Below are positions 1-7,862 of a stretch of DNA of 64,000 nt, piece after piece. The notes below the pieces were generated by a model that ran no database searches, was not told where the DNA came from, and saw only the letters and a program-made list of their open reading frames with translations. The DNA is from Lewinella sp. IMCC34183. Lineage in GTDB: Bacteria > Bacteroidota > Bacteroidia > Chitinophagales > Saprospiraceae. Position 1 is the first letter of the stretch, and each line of letters opens with the position of its first letter. The stretch covers positions 186,001-250,000 of the forward strand of contig NZ_QMEM01000001.1 in assembly GCF_003390915.1 (NCBI RefSeq), given 5' to 3'. The position numbers and the translations under genes were made by a program.

Positions 1-1119
1 CTGCGGTTACCGGCCTTCGCGGGGGGATTGCTGGCGATCTACGGGCTGTACCGAGCGGCCCACTCCCTGGGGCTTGGCTACTGGACGCTCCTCCCGCTGG
101 CGCTGCTGTTCACCAACCCCACCGTACTTCGCTTCGTGGGCGAAGTGAAGCCCTATGGCCTCGACCTCGGGATCGCCGCCTGCCTGTTGGCGATGTACTT
201 AGGGGGGCGGCCGCGCTGGCAGTGGTTGGTTGTGGGCGTGGTTTCCCCGTGGTTCTCCCTGCCCGCCGCGTTCGTGCTGGCGGCCGTCGGACTGGCGGGG
301 CTGGTGCACGACCGCCGGTGGGTCGTACCTATCGGAGGGTGGCTGGCGTCCTTCGCCATACTGTACTTCAGCGTGCTGCGGCAGTCGGTCGGGAGTACGT
401 ACCTCGACGATTTCCACGCCGTCTATTTCTTTCCCCTGCTCCCCACCGTCGGCAATCTCCAGATCGCCGGCGATCAGGCGTGGAACCTGCTGCGGTTGTT
501 GTTCGGATACACGGCGGTGTCGCTGCTCTGGGGCGGATTGCTGGTCGTTGCGGGCGTGCTGCGGTTCCGCCTGCGTTACCTTTTTCTGGGGCTGCCGCTA
601 CTGTTCGCGGTCGCGTCTTCAGCCTTTCACTTCTACAGCCTCATCGACCGCTTGATGTTATTTGCCCTGCCGGGCCTGTGGTTGCTCATCGCGCTCTCTG
701 CCCGCAGCCTGTACCGGCAGTTGCCGAGCGTGCTGCGGATTGCCTTCCTGGCGGCATCCCTGGTCGCGCTGGGCGGTACGAACGTGGTAGGCGCCTACTA
801 CCGCCCGCTGACCTTCGGCGACGGCCGGGCCCTGGCGGCCCTGGCGGAGGCCCATCCCTACCGGGCGAATTCGTTGGCCAGGCCGGTCCTGGACTATTAC
901 CTGCGGATCCATTCCGCGGCTCCGGGTGAGCGTGCGCCGGCGCGGCCGGGGGATACGGGAGAAGTATACTGGCTGTACGACGTAGCTACCGCTCCGGCAG
1001 TACGCGCAACCCTCACGGCCGACAGCCTGCGGCTGACCGGTCGTGGGTGCGTGCTGACCAAAATCGAACTGTTTCGTGCCGCCGTACTGCGGGTGCGGTG
1101 TCCGCCGGGGGAGGAGTAA
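1..1119 (+). CDS. Membrane glycosyltransferase (GT39/PMT-like), 5' end outside window
   Basis: The reading frame is open from the first base, so the gene starts upstream and only about its last 370 residues are here. The protein is very hydrophobic, with a series of membrane helices and a short soluble tail of about 90 residues. Near the start is a conserved-looking motif, E-V-K-P-Y-x-x-D, followed by a membrane helix; the GT39/ArnT/RgtA-like lipid-linked sugar transferases carry a similar E-x-K-x-Y-x-x-D loop. On that basis it probably moves a sugar from a polyprenyl-phosphate carrier to a lipid, glycan or protein at the periplasmic face. The family assignment is moderate because the catalytic first loop lies outside the window. 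It converges on the DUF4249 gene at 1228. Confidence 0.6.
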   Translation: MRLPAFAGGLLAIYGLYRAAHSLGLGYWTLLPLALLFTNPTVLRFVGEVKPYGLDLGIAACLLAMYLGGRPRWQWLVVGVVSPWFSLPAAFVLAAVGLAGLVHDRRWVVPIGGWLASFAILYFSVLRQSVGSTYLDDFHAVYFFPLLPTVGNLQIAGDQAWNLLRLLFGYTAVSLLWGGLLVVAGVLRFRLRYLFLGLPLLFAVASSAFHFYSLIDRLMLFALPGLWLLIALSARSLYRQLPSVLRIAFLAASLVALGGTNVVGAYYRPLTFGDGRALAALAEAHPYRANSLARPVLDYYLRIHSAAPGERAPARPGDTGEVYWLYDVATAPAVRATLTADSLRLTGRGCVLTKIELFRAAVLRVRCPPGEE

Positions 1120-1227
1120 GGGTGTTCCGCTCCGTCGATAAGCCGGGGGTGGATATAAGCCCTCCGACGCCCTGCCTGGGCAGAAAACCGCAACGGGTAC
1201 ACCCCCTCCGGTACTGCGGTGATGCAG

Positions 1228-2055
1228 CTAGTAGACGATACGCCGGCAACTGCTTGCCCCGACCAGCCCCCGCCCCTCCTCCAGGTTGTTGGCCACCGTG
1301 GTCGGTTCCGCGAAGGGATTGTCGTTGTTGTTGCGGATGGCTTCCAGGGTCAGCAGGTAGTCGTAGGTCGCCTGGGTAATCTGGCAGACGTTGATCGTTA
1401 ACTCATAGCCGTTAGCGGACGTCCCGGCGAACGACTCGCCGGTGAGGGTGGGCCCCAGGACATCGCGCCCGTGGATGAAGTCGTAGATGTCCCGCTGCAC
1501 GTCGTCGGGCTGGGTTTCGTATACCTGATCCCGGAACAGCATATAGTAATCGTCCTCCCCGGGCCCGTTCGGCCACAGCGGCCGGACGCGCCGTTCCTGG
1601 TCGTTGCTCACGTCCTCCAGGACGATGGAGTCGCGCGCGATCGCCAGTTCCGGGATGGTGGTCCGCCCCCGTGCGGTGAGCCCGTCCCACTCCGCGACCA
1701 CCTCGTAGGTCGCTCCGGCCTCCAGGGTGAACCCCTCCACCGGGAGTACGTAGCAGTTAAAGCCGCCCAGCGCCCGGAACGTCAGGGGGAAACTGCCCGT
1801 CGGCCCGTTCAGGGTTACCCGCGCCTCCGTGACCAAGCCGCCGCGGGGGTAGTCCGCGGGTGGATCGCCCACGGCGGGGGCGGTGACGTAAACGTCGGCG
1901 CGGACAAAGGAGTCCTGAGGAAACAGAATCGTCTGCAGCACCAGGCTACGCGCGAAGGGCAGCTCGTCCAATTCGATCTCCCGTTCGAAGAACTGGGTGC
2001 ACCCCGTGGCGAGCAGGGCGACGGACAGGAGGGAAACGGCGGTCAGGAAGCGCAT
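1228..2055 (-). CDS. DUF4249 family lipoprotein
   Basis: This is a 275-residue protein with a lipoprotein signal peptide: a hydrophobic stretch ending L-A-T-G-C, with Cys at residue 19. The body is beta-rich, matching DUF4249 proteins, which in Bacteroidota lie directly after a TonB-dependent receptor and are thought to be surface partners of it. That arrangement holds here: the start codon is 3 bases beyond the receptor stop (2059), so the two are surely co-transcribed. Substrate unknown. It is the last gene of the operon 4854-1228. Confidence 0.8.
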   Translation of the reverse strand: MRFLTAVSLLSVALLATGCTQFFEREIELDELPFARSLVLQTILFPQDSFVRADVYVTAPAVGDPPADYPRGGLVTEARVTLNGPTGSFPLTFRALGGFNCYVLPVEGFTLEAGATYEVVAEWDGLTARGRTTIPELAIARDSIVLEDVSNDQERRVRPLWPNGPGEDDYYMLFRDQVYETQPDDVQRDIYDFIHGRDVLGPTLTGESFAGTSANGYELTINVCQITQATYDYLLTLEAIRNNNDNPFAEPTTVANNLEEGRGLVGASSCRRIVY

Positions 2056-2058
2056 GGG

Positions 2059-4368
2059 CTAGAATTCAAAATTAAAGGAGAAGGAGGGGATCACCGGAAA
2101 CAGCGCGTGCCGGACCAGCCGGTAGCCGTTGCCGCTCCGCCACGTACTGACGTAGAAGGGGTTGGCCCGGCTGTAGGCATTGTAGAGGCCGAGTTCCCAG
2201 ACAATCTTGCCCCACTTCGGCGCGCGCAGCCAGCGCAGGGCCACGTCCAGCCGGTGGACGGGGGCCATGCGGTAGTTGTTGCGAGACTCGTAGTCGCTCA
2301 GATCGTAGTCCGCGTAGCCGAAGCCCGGCGTGGGTCGGTAGGAGTAGCGACTCAGGGGCACCGAGGTCGGCACCCCGCTGCCGTAGGTCCAGTTGGCGGA
2401 CAGCAGCAGATTGGGCCGCAGGTCGTAACGGGCGGTGAGCGTGAGGTCGTGGCGGCGGTCCTGGGCGGCGGGGTAGTAGTGGCCGTCGTTGACGCCCGCC
2501 AGCTGCTCCTCGACGCCGGACAGGGTGTAGGCCAGCGTGGCCCGCAGCCGGGCCGACGCGTAGGTCGCGCCCAGCTCGAGCCCGCCGGCCCGCGCGCGGC
2601 CGGTGGTGAGGTTGTCGACGATGTCGATGCGGTCGGCCTTGCCCGGATCGCTGATGGCGTCGAGCAGAAAGAAGCTGGCCCCGTTCTGGTAGCCGATGAT
2701 GTCGGTAAAGCGCCGGTAGAAGACCGCAGCCGACAGCGACCAGCGGCGTTCGGCGGGACTCCAGGCGGTACCGACCGAAACCTGCTGCCCGGCCTGGGGA
2801 CGTACCTCCTCCGACGCGGGTATCCAGAGGCTGGTCGGCAGGCTGGGCCCGGAATTCGAGAGCAAATGCAGGTACTGCCGCGTGTAGGCGTAGCCGAGGG
2901 TGGCCGTCCAGGCGGACCGCCAGCGGTAGCTCAGGCTGAGCCGCGGTTCGGCGGCCGCGTAGCTGCGCCCGCCGCGGGGCGTGAAGCGGGTGAAGCGTAG
3001 GCCGTAGTTGGCCGTCAGGCGGGGGGAAAGCGTCCACTCGTCCTCGAGGTAGGCGGTCAGTTCTAGGGCGCGTACGGTATCGGCGCCGTCGGCCCGGCCG
3101 CCGTCGGTGGCGAGGTTCTCGGCCCGGGCGGAGAGGTCGAAGTCGTGGTCGGTGACCGACAGCCCCGTCCGCAGGGTGTGGCGGTTGGAGAGGAAGTAGT
3201 CGAGGTCGGCCTGCAGGCCGAGGTCGCGGATGCCACTGCGGTAGGTGACGCGGTAGAGCCGATCGCGGGTGACCTCCTCGTTCTCCACCGTAAAGGCGAA
3301 GGCGGTGCGCAGCCCCGTCACGTTCAGGAAGGCGCGGTCGCTGAGCTGGCGGTTGTAGCGGACGGTCAGGGTGCGGTTGCCCCAGGCGAAGCCGTCGGTC
3401 TGCACGTAGTCGCCGCGCTGGTCCCGGAAGGCAAAGCGGTCCTGTCCCAGGTAGCCGCTGACGAAGAATTGCTGCCGGTCGTCCGGGCGGTAGTTGACCT
3501 TGAAGTTGCCGTCGTAGAAGTAGAGCTTATCGTCGCCGCCGCTGGCCAGGTTGTAGAGGGCGTCTAGGTAGGTGCGGCGGCCGGAGACGAGCACGCTGAC
3601 CTTCTCTCCGGTGCCGACGGGCCCTTCCAGCGTCAGCCGGGAGGTGAGCAGCCCGATGCCGCCCCGTCCGTGCCACGCTTTCCGGTTGCCCTCCTTCATG
3701 CGGAGGTCGACCACCGAGGAGACGCGCCCCCCGAAGCGGGCCGGGTACTGGCCTTTGTAGAGGGTCACGCCCTGCAGGGCATCCGGATTGAAGACCGAAA
3801 GGAAGCCGAAGAGGTGAAAGGCGTTGTAGACGGGCGCCCCGTCCAGCAGGATCAGGTTCTGCCCGGGGGTGCCGCCCCGCACGAACAGGCCCCCGAACCC
3901 CTCGCGGGGGTTGCCGACGCCCGGGAGCAGCTGCAGGGACTTGAGTACGTCTTTCTCCCCCAGCAGGACCGGATTGTCGGCGATTTGCCGGGGATCGAGC
4001 TGGTGGACGCCCCCACTGGCGCGGGTGGCGGCGGCGTATTCCGCCCGTACCTCCACGGTGGAGAGTTGCTGGCCGGCGGGCGCGAGTGCCAGGTTTAGCC
4101 GTTCTTCGGAGCTGCGCCGGATAGTGACCGTATCGCTGCGGAAGCCCAGGTAGCTGAACACCGCGCGGTCGGCCGTCAGGGTAGCGGGGATGGTGAGGCT
4201 GTAGAAGCCGTAGGCGTTGGTCTGGGTACCGATGCCGGTGGCGCCGGCGAGGTATACGTTGACCCCGGCGAGCTGCTCACCGGAGGTGGCGTCCGTGACG
4301 GTACCGGAAAGGGTGGTCTGGGCCGCCAGGGGGAGGGTGGCCAGTAGTAGCAGGATGATACGTAGCAT
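2059..4368 (-). CDS. TonB-dependent receptor with carboxypeptidase-like N-terminal domain
   Basis: The 769-residue protein has a signal peptide (about residues 1-16, ending L-A-A-Q), a carboxypeptidase-regulatory-like beta-sandwich (about 18-105, S-G-T-V-T-D opening), a TonB plug (about 120-225, with L-L-D-G-A-P-V-Y-N and F-N-P-D-A-L-Q) and a long beta-barrel ending in aromatic residues (F-N-F-E-F), as outer-membrane barrels do. It should import a ligand across the outer membrane using TonB energy. The plug type (Q-L-L-P-G-V, R-G-G-T-P-G-Q-N) is that of receptors paired with DUF4249, and DUF4249 is indeed next. The start lies 3 bases after the stop of the upstream lipoprotein gene. The ligand cannot be told from the sequence. 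Confidence 0.9.
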   Translation of the reverse strand: MLRIILLLLATLPLAAQTTLSGTVTDATSGEQLAGVNVYLAGATGIGTQTNAYGFYSLTIPATLTADRAVFSYLGFRSDTVTIRRSSEERLNLALAPAGQQLSTVEVRAEYAAATRASGGVHQLDPRQIADNPVLLGEKDVLKSLQLLPGVGNPREGFGGLFVRGGTPGQNLILLDGAPVYNAFHLFGFLSVFNPDALQGVTLYKGQYPARFGGRVSSVVDLRMKEGNRKAWHGRGGIGLLTSRLTLEGPVGTGEKVSVLVSGRRTYLDALYNLASGGDDKLYFYDGNFKVNYRPDDRQQFFVSGYLGQDRFAFRDQRGDYVQTDGFAWGNRTLTVRYNRQLSDRAFLNVTGLRTAFAFTVENEEVTRDRLYRVTYRSGIRDLGLQADLDYFLSNRHTLRTGLSVTDHDFDLSARAENLATDGGRADGADTVRALELTAYLEDEWTLSPRLTANYGLRFTRFTPRGGRSYAAAEPRLSLSYRWRSAWTATLGYAYTRQYLHLLSNSGPSLPTSLWIPASEEVRPQAGQQVSVGTAWSPAERRWSLSAAVFYRRFTDIIGYQNGASFFLLDAISDPGKADRIDIVDNLTTGRARAGGLELGATYASARLRATLAYTLSGVEEQLAGVNDGHYYPAAQDRRHDLTLTARYDLRPNLLLSANWTYGSGVPTSVPLSRYSYRPTPGFGYADYDLSDYESRNNYRMAPVHRLDVALRWLRAPKWGKIVWELGLYNAYSRANPFYVSTWRSGNGYRLVRHALFPVIPSFSFNFEF

Positions 4369-4371
4369 CGC

Positions 4372-4854
4372 CTAGCGCTTGACGGCCGTGATGGATACGT
4401 CGTACTCGCGGTACCCCGCGATAGAGTCCCTGGATAGCGCAAACTCATTCGTGTACATCTTCAGCACTTCCTTGTCGAGCTCAAAGACGAAACGGGTATG
4501 AATGGACCGGTTCAGGTCGGTATCAATCTCCCACGTTTCTTCGGTGAGGGGCCGAAAAACGATGTAATCGGGCCCGGTCCGGGTGGTTTCAATACCGTAT
4601 TGATAGTCGTAAACGGTACCGTTGGCGTCGACGATGGTCACCGGGCACCGTTGCCCGTTCCGGTTATCGCGCAGGTCGCATTCCGCAAACTGAAAGGTGG
4701 GGGATGCTCTAAACAGGACGCTGTCGGTAGCGGGCGCCGTGACGACGAAGGCGGTGGTCTCGAAGGTGCCCGCGATGCGGTTTAGGGCTTGTTGCTCCTC
4801 GGAGCAGGCGGATAAAACGAATACGACAAACAGGGAAAGTAGCAGTGTACGCAT
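4372..4854 (-). CDS. Small lipoprotein of unknown function, first gene of the receptor operon
   Basis: This 160-residue protein begins with a clear lipoprotein signal (hydrophobic run, then L-S-A-C, Cys at 17). The mature part is beta-rich, and two cysteines near residues 59 and 69 may form a disulfide. I recognise no family. It ends 3 bases before the receptor start, so it belongs to the same transcript and is probably an outer-membrane-attached accessory of that system. Upstream (4855-4900, minus strand) a TACCTTG-like box lies about 35 bases before the start and could be the -7 promoter element. Confidence 0.75.
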   Translation of the reverse strand: MRTLLLSLFVVFVLSACSEEQQALNRIAGTFETTAFVVTAPATDSVLFRASPTFQFAECDLRDNRNGQRCPVTIVDANGTVYDYQYGIETTRTGPDYIVFRPLTEETWEIDTDLNRSIHTRFVFELDKEVLKMYTNEFALSRDSIAGYREYDVSITAVKR

Positions 4855-5046
4855 GGGGGTGTGGGTTTTTGGTGGGTTCGGCTACAAGGTAGTCGGTCGG
4901 TAGCCCGCGAAGGTTTTCGAAATCTTAAGAGTCTTAAGTAAAACGTTAAGGTGGTCGGGGTAGTCTTCCGGTCGCTTCGCCGGACGCGCTTGCCGTAGCC
5001 ACCCCGCCACCCCGGTCCGAACTATCTTGCCCGCAATCCCTTACCC

Positions 5047-5631
5047 GTGACCGACCCTGACCAGATCAAACAGCAGCTCCACCAGGCCTGCGTCGATGAC
5101 GTGGAGCGGCGCATCGCTACCGTCCGGAATATACTGGACGGCATCGCGGGCTCCCGCGCCAACGAAACCAAGAGCAGCGTCGGCGACAAGTACGAGACCG
5201 GCCGCGCCATGCTCCAGCGCGAGGAGGCCCAGGCCCGGCAGCAACTCGCCCAGGCCCTCGAGCAGCAGCGGGAGCTCACCGCTATTCGGCGGCTACCCGC
5301 CAGCGACCGCGTGGCGCGCGGCAGCCTGGTGGTCACCGACCGCGGCAGCTACTATCTGGCCAAGGGCCTGGGTAAGGTGACGGTGGCGGGGGCGGTGTAC
5401 TACTGCGTGTCGCTGCAGTCGCCGGTCGGACAGGCGCTGCTGGGGCGTGGGGTGGGGGAGGAGGTTTTGTTTGGTGGCTTGTACGCTTCCCCAAAAGTGC
5501 AACCATCCAAAAGTAGAACTAACCCTAAATTAGTTCACCCGTCAAAAGTGGTTTTACCATGCGGAAAAGCAAGTTTACCCCCACCCAGAGGCTTGAGATC
5601 TCGGCCCGGCACGACGCCGGGACCAGCGTAG
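5047..5631 (+). CDS. GreA/GreB-like coiled-coil protein, last residues replaced by an IS
   Basis: The GTG start gives an N-terminal coiled coil containing T-K-S-S-V-G-D-K-Y-E-T-G-R and a C-terminal globular half with G-S-L-V-V-T-D-R-G and S-P-V-G-Q-A-L-L-G. This is the small Bacteroidota protein often labelled '3-oxoacyl-ACP synthase', but its architecture is that of a GreA/GreB transcript-cleavage-factor relative. Homologous residues end near base 5479, after V-G-E-E-V-L-F-G-G, where the inverted repeat of an IS3 element begins. About 50 foreign residues read from IS sequence follow, to 5631. Only roughly ten native C-terminal residues seem lost, so some function may survive. I do not find the missing 3' end on the far side of the IS. 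Confidence 0.65.
   Translation: MTDPDQIKQQLHQACVDDVERRIATVRNILDGIAGSRANETKSSVGDKYETGRAMLQREEAQARQQLAQALEQQRELTAIRRLPASDRVARGSLVVTDRGSYYLAKGLGKVTVAGAVYYCVSLQSPVGQALLGRGVGEEVLFGGLYASPKVQPSKSRTNPKLVHPSKVVLPCGKASLPPPRGLRSRPGTTPGPA
5480..5505 (+). repeat. Left terminal inverted repeat of the IS3 element
   Basis: TGTACGCTTCCCC at 5480-5492 is repeated exactly, in inverted orientation, at 6691-6703. The similarity continues inward with four mismatches to base 5505. Confidence 0.85.
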
Positions 5632-5855
5632 CCGATCTCTGTCGCCAGCATCAGATCAGCGCGGCTACCTTCTACAAGTGGAAGAAGGAACAGGCCGAGG
5701 AGGCCGATGAGACGAAGCGCCGGCTCAAGCAGCTGGAGGCGGAGAACGCCCGGCTGAAGAAGATGTACGCCGAACTCAGTATTGATCACGGCATCCTGTC
5801 AGATGGTTATGCCATGCTAAAAAAGTGGCAAGCCCAGGACGCCAAGAAGCAATGA
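5559..5855 (+). CDS. IS3 transposase OrfA (helix-turn-helix protein)
   Basis: This 98-residue protein has an N-terminal helix-turn-helix of the IS3 OrfA type (F-T-P-T-Q-R-L-E-I, then I-S-A-A-T-F-Y-K-W-K) and a C-terminal leucine-zipper-like helix (L-K-Q-L-E-A-E-N-A-R-L-K-K). OrfA binds the IS ends and regulates transposition. Its TGA stop (5853-5855) overlaps the ATG of orfB (5852-5854), so orfB is probably made by translational coupling or frameshifting. Confidence 0.9.
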   Translation: MRKSKFTPTQRLEISARHDAGTSVADLCRQHQISAATFYKWKKEQAEEADETKRRLKQLEAENARLKKMYAELSIDHGILSDGYAMLKKWQAQDAKKQ

Positions 5856-6691
5856 TCGATCAGATCAGGCAGCAGCGTCGGCAAAGTGTGCGCCGCAACT
5901 GCCGCGTCTTGGGCTTTCGCCGCCAGACCTACCATCACCGCCGCCTGGGCTTTCGCTTCGAAGAGCGGGACTGGGAGTTGCAGGATTTACTGGAGCGTAC
6001 CGCCCAACGCTTCCTGGCCTGAGGCTTCTGGATGATCTTTTACTACCTGCGTAATCAGGACCACGTCATCAATCATAAACGGGTCTACCGGATCTGGACC
6101 GCATCGGGACTTCACCTACGCTTACCACCCAAGCGCGCCCGGATCCGGCGGGAATACCGGGAACTGTTGCCTCCCGACGGGATCAACGAGGGCTGGGCGA
6201 TGGATTTTGTCAGCGATTGGGTGGTCGGTCCGCAGCAACAGCCGGTGCGGATCATCAACGTGATGGACGAAGGTTCCCGCAAGGCGCTGTGGACGGAGGC
6301 TTATCCCAGTATCTCGGCGCGTAAGCTGATCGAAGTACTGGATCAATTACTGGGAGTCCGCGGGTGCCCCGCTTACCTACGGTGTGACAACGGCCCGGAG
6401 TTCATCAGTCATCAATTACGGCAGTGGGCCGCAGACCACGCTATCGAACTCAAACACATCCAACCCGGCAAGCCAAGCCAGAACGGGCTGATCGAGCGCC
6501 TTAACAAGACGCTGCGGGTTGAGTGCTTGAATCAGTGCTGGTTCGCTAGTCTGGATGAGCTCAACGACCAGCTCCAGCAGTGGTCACTGACCTACAACTA
6601 CGATCGACCCCACCGGAGCCTGGGTTACCAGAGCCCGGAATCCTACGAAATTGCCAACGAGAATTTCTACTTTAGAGTGGTTGCGGCTTAG
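5852..6691 (+). pseudogene. IS3 transposase OrfB (DDE integrase), interrupted by an in-frame TGA
   Basis: OrfB begins at the overlapping ATG (5852), runs in one frame to 6691, and is cut by TGA at 6020-6022. Both sides are homologous to a single OrfB: the HTH_21-like part before the stop (R-R-Q-S-V-R) and the rest after it (V-I-N-H-K-R-V-Y-R-I). The catalytic triad is present: Asp in A-M-D-F, Asp in R-C-D-N-G-P-E-F and Glu in G-L-I-E-R-L-N-K. The TGA is most simply a TGG (Trp) nonsense change. The second half could still be translated from an ATG at 6032 but would lack the N-terminal region. The copy is therefore probably inactive unless the stop is read through. Confidence 0.8.
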
Positions 6692-6703
6692 GGGAAGCGT
6701 ACA
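6678..6703 (-). repeat. Right terminal inverted repeat of the IS3 element
   Basis: This is the reverse complement of the left end with 22 of 26 identities. The orfB stop codon lies inside the repeat, at 6689-6691. Confidence 0.85.
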
Positions 6704-7008
6704 ACCCCGCCCGGCCATGAGGTGGCTCGTGCCGTGACCTGCTGCCTTGGTAGTCCATCAGCGTGCTGAGCGATAGTTGGGTTCGTAAACGTGTCGGTCC
6801 TGGGTGCGCACGATCCGTCTAAGTCGGACGCGGCTCGGGTGGGGCACATCGGGTTCCAGGTGGTGAACAGTTCATCCAATAGGACCTTGGTACGGGCGCG
6901 CCAGCGCTGCACCCCGTCCAAAGAAAGGGTGGCAGCTTAATCGCCAATTTTTGTAGTTTCTACGAGTTTCACCAACATGTGTCTTTTTTTTATTCTAAAA
7001 TTAAGCAT
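6704..7008. other. No recognisable gene to the right of the IS
   Basis: About 300 bases separate the IS end from the next gene. A 77-codon frame on the minus strand (6688-6921) runs into the IS end and resembles nothing I know. The missing 3' end of the interrupted GreA-like gene is not here. The base composition turns AT-rich from about 6940. Confidence 0.5.
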
Positions 7009-7428
7009 ATGATATATTCACTAGCGCGCACTCTTGTGCTTATGTGTTTTTTGTTTGGATGCGATGAAAGCCGAATACATCAGGAGAATGAAGTAACCGG
7101 GTATTGGAGCCTTATTGATACGGTAGGGGGGGCTTGTAACTATTATGAATTATCCATTGAGAAGCTGGAGGTAAATGGCAGAGCGTCATTTTACTGGAGA
7201 GTCTTTGACGGTCCTGAACCGTTGTTTCAGTACAATGCGATTATTGACAACGAAAAAGTTTGCTTGATAGAACCGGATACATGCTTCCTATATCGCCTGG
7301 TGAATCCTTCACGATTAAGCCTTGGCACTGATTCTCACGAAGTTTACTGGAATAGGATATCGAGCGAGAAAGATAATTCCTATTATGATCGGTTTCAAAG
7401 CAGACTTCCTAATTGTTTTGAGCGGTGA
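7009..7428 (+). CDS. Hypothetical lipoprotein, AT-rich gene
   Basis: I start at ATG 7009, which places a hydrophobic stretch directly before a lipobox-like F-L-F-G-C with Cys at residue 18. A GTG at 6979 would add ten residues in front. The mature part is about 120 residues, beta-rich, with W-x-L-I-D-T and several aromatic residues, reminiscent of small lipocalin-like lipoproteins; I cannot name a family. The gene is clearly more AT-rich than the flanking housekeeping genes, so recent transfer is likely. Confidence 0.6.
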   Translation: MIYSLARTLVLMCFLFGCDESRIHQENEVTGYWSLIDTVGGACNYYELSIEKLEVNGRASFYWRVFDGPEPLFQYNAIIDNEKVCLIEPDTCFLYRLVNPSRLSLGTDSHEVYWNRISSEKDNSYYDRFQSRLPNCFER

Positions 7429-7862
7429 GGAAGTTTCCTCTGGACGTATGTAGACTTGTCGCTGACGCTGACCCCACCCCTAACTCCCTCGACGACCATC
7501 GTCCTCACCCGTATCACCCAGCCGGCGGCGTCCGGGAAGTGACCAACCCTTTCGAGGTGGTGTTGGTGTACATTGATGTAGACAATGACGGGGAGCTGGC
7601 CCCGCTGTCGTTTACGTACTTGACGAATCCGGAGTACCGATTTGCTCGTGCAAAATACGGGCGGATTGTAGGTAATGGGCGCTCCGGCAGCATCTGTCAT
7701 CCACTTGCAGAAACGGTGGTATCCGGGAGCGTACTTTGTAGGTGCTAATGGCGCCTGCGCGTCGGTTACCCAGGGGCCGTAGGGTGGGGAAGCGCACCAC
7801 CCCGAAGCTGCCGGTCCGGTACGTGTAAAAAAGACCAAGGCAAAACACAAATCTTCCGACCC
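7429..7862. other. Non-coding or degraded stretch
   Basis: No convincing gene. A frame at 7425-7748 contains V-Y-I-D-V-D-N-D-G-E-L and F-T-Y-L-T-N-P, and a second frame just upstream reads as a beta-strand-like S-L-T-L-T-P-P. This could be the relic of a secreted beta-rich protein broken by frameshifts. A copy of the IS end (16 of 18 bases) lies at 7786-7803. Confidence 0.35.

Larger units (their letters stand above)
5480..6703 (+). mobile_element. IS3-family insertion sequence
   Basis: The element is about 1224 bp with terminal inverted repeats: 5480-5505 matches the reverse complement of 6678-6703 at 22 of 26 positions, with the outer 13 identical (TGTACGCTTCCCC). Ends are TG...CA, as in the IS3 family. 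Inside are orfA (5559-5855) and orfB (5852-6691) in two frames with an ATGA overlap. No target duplication is seen: the left flank ends GGCT and the right flank begins ACCC. That suggests recombination or a flanking deletion after insertion. It truncates the GreA-like gene at 5047. Confidence 0.9.

Noticed and set aside
1471-3000. Long plus-strand frame (about 500 codons) opposite the DUF4249 and receptor genes
   Set aside because: It is antisense to two genes with clear domains; its Val/Gly/Arg/Gln-rich composition is the mirror effect of high GC.
6688-6921. Minus-strand frame to the right of the IS
   Set aside because: It runs through the IS end and has no recognisable similarity.
7425-7748. 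Frame with V-Y-I-D-V-D-N-D-G-E-L
   Set aside because: One protein-like segment only, in a frame that begins and ends in nonsense; kept as a possible relic, not a gene.
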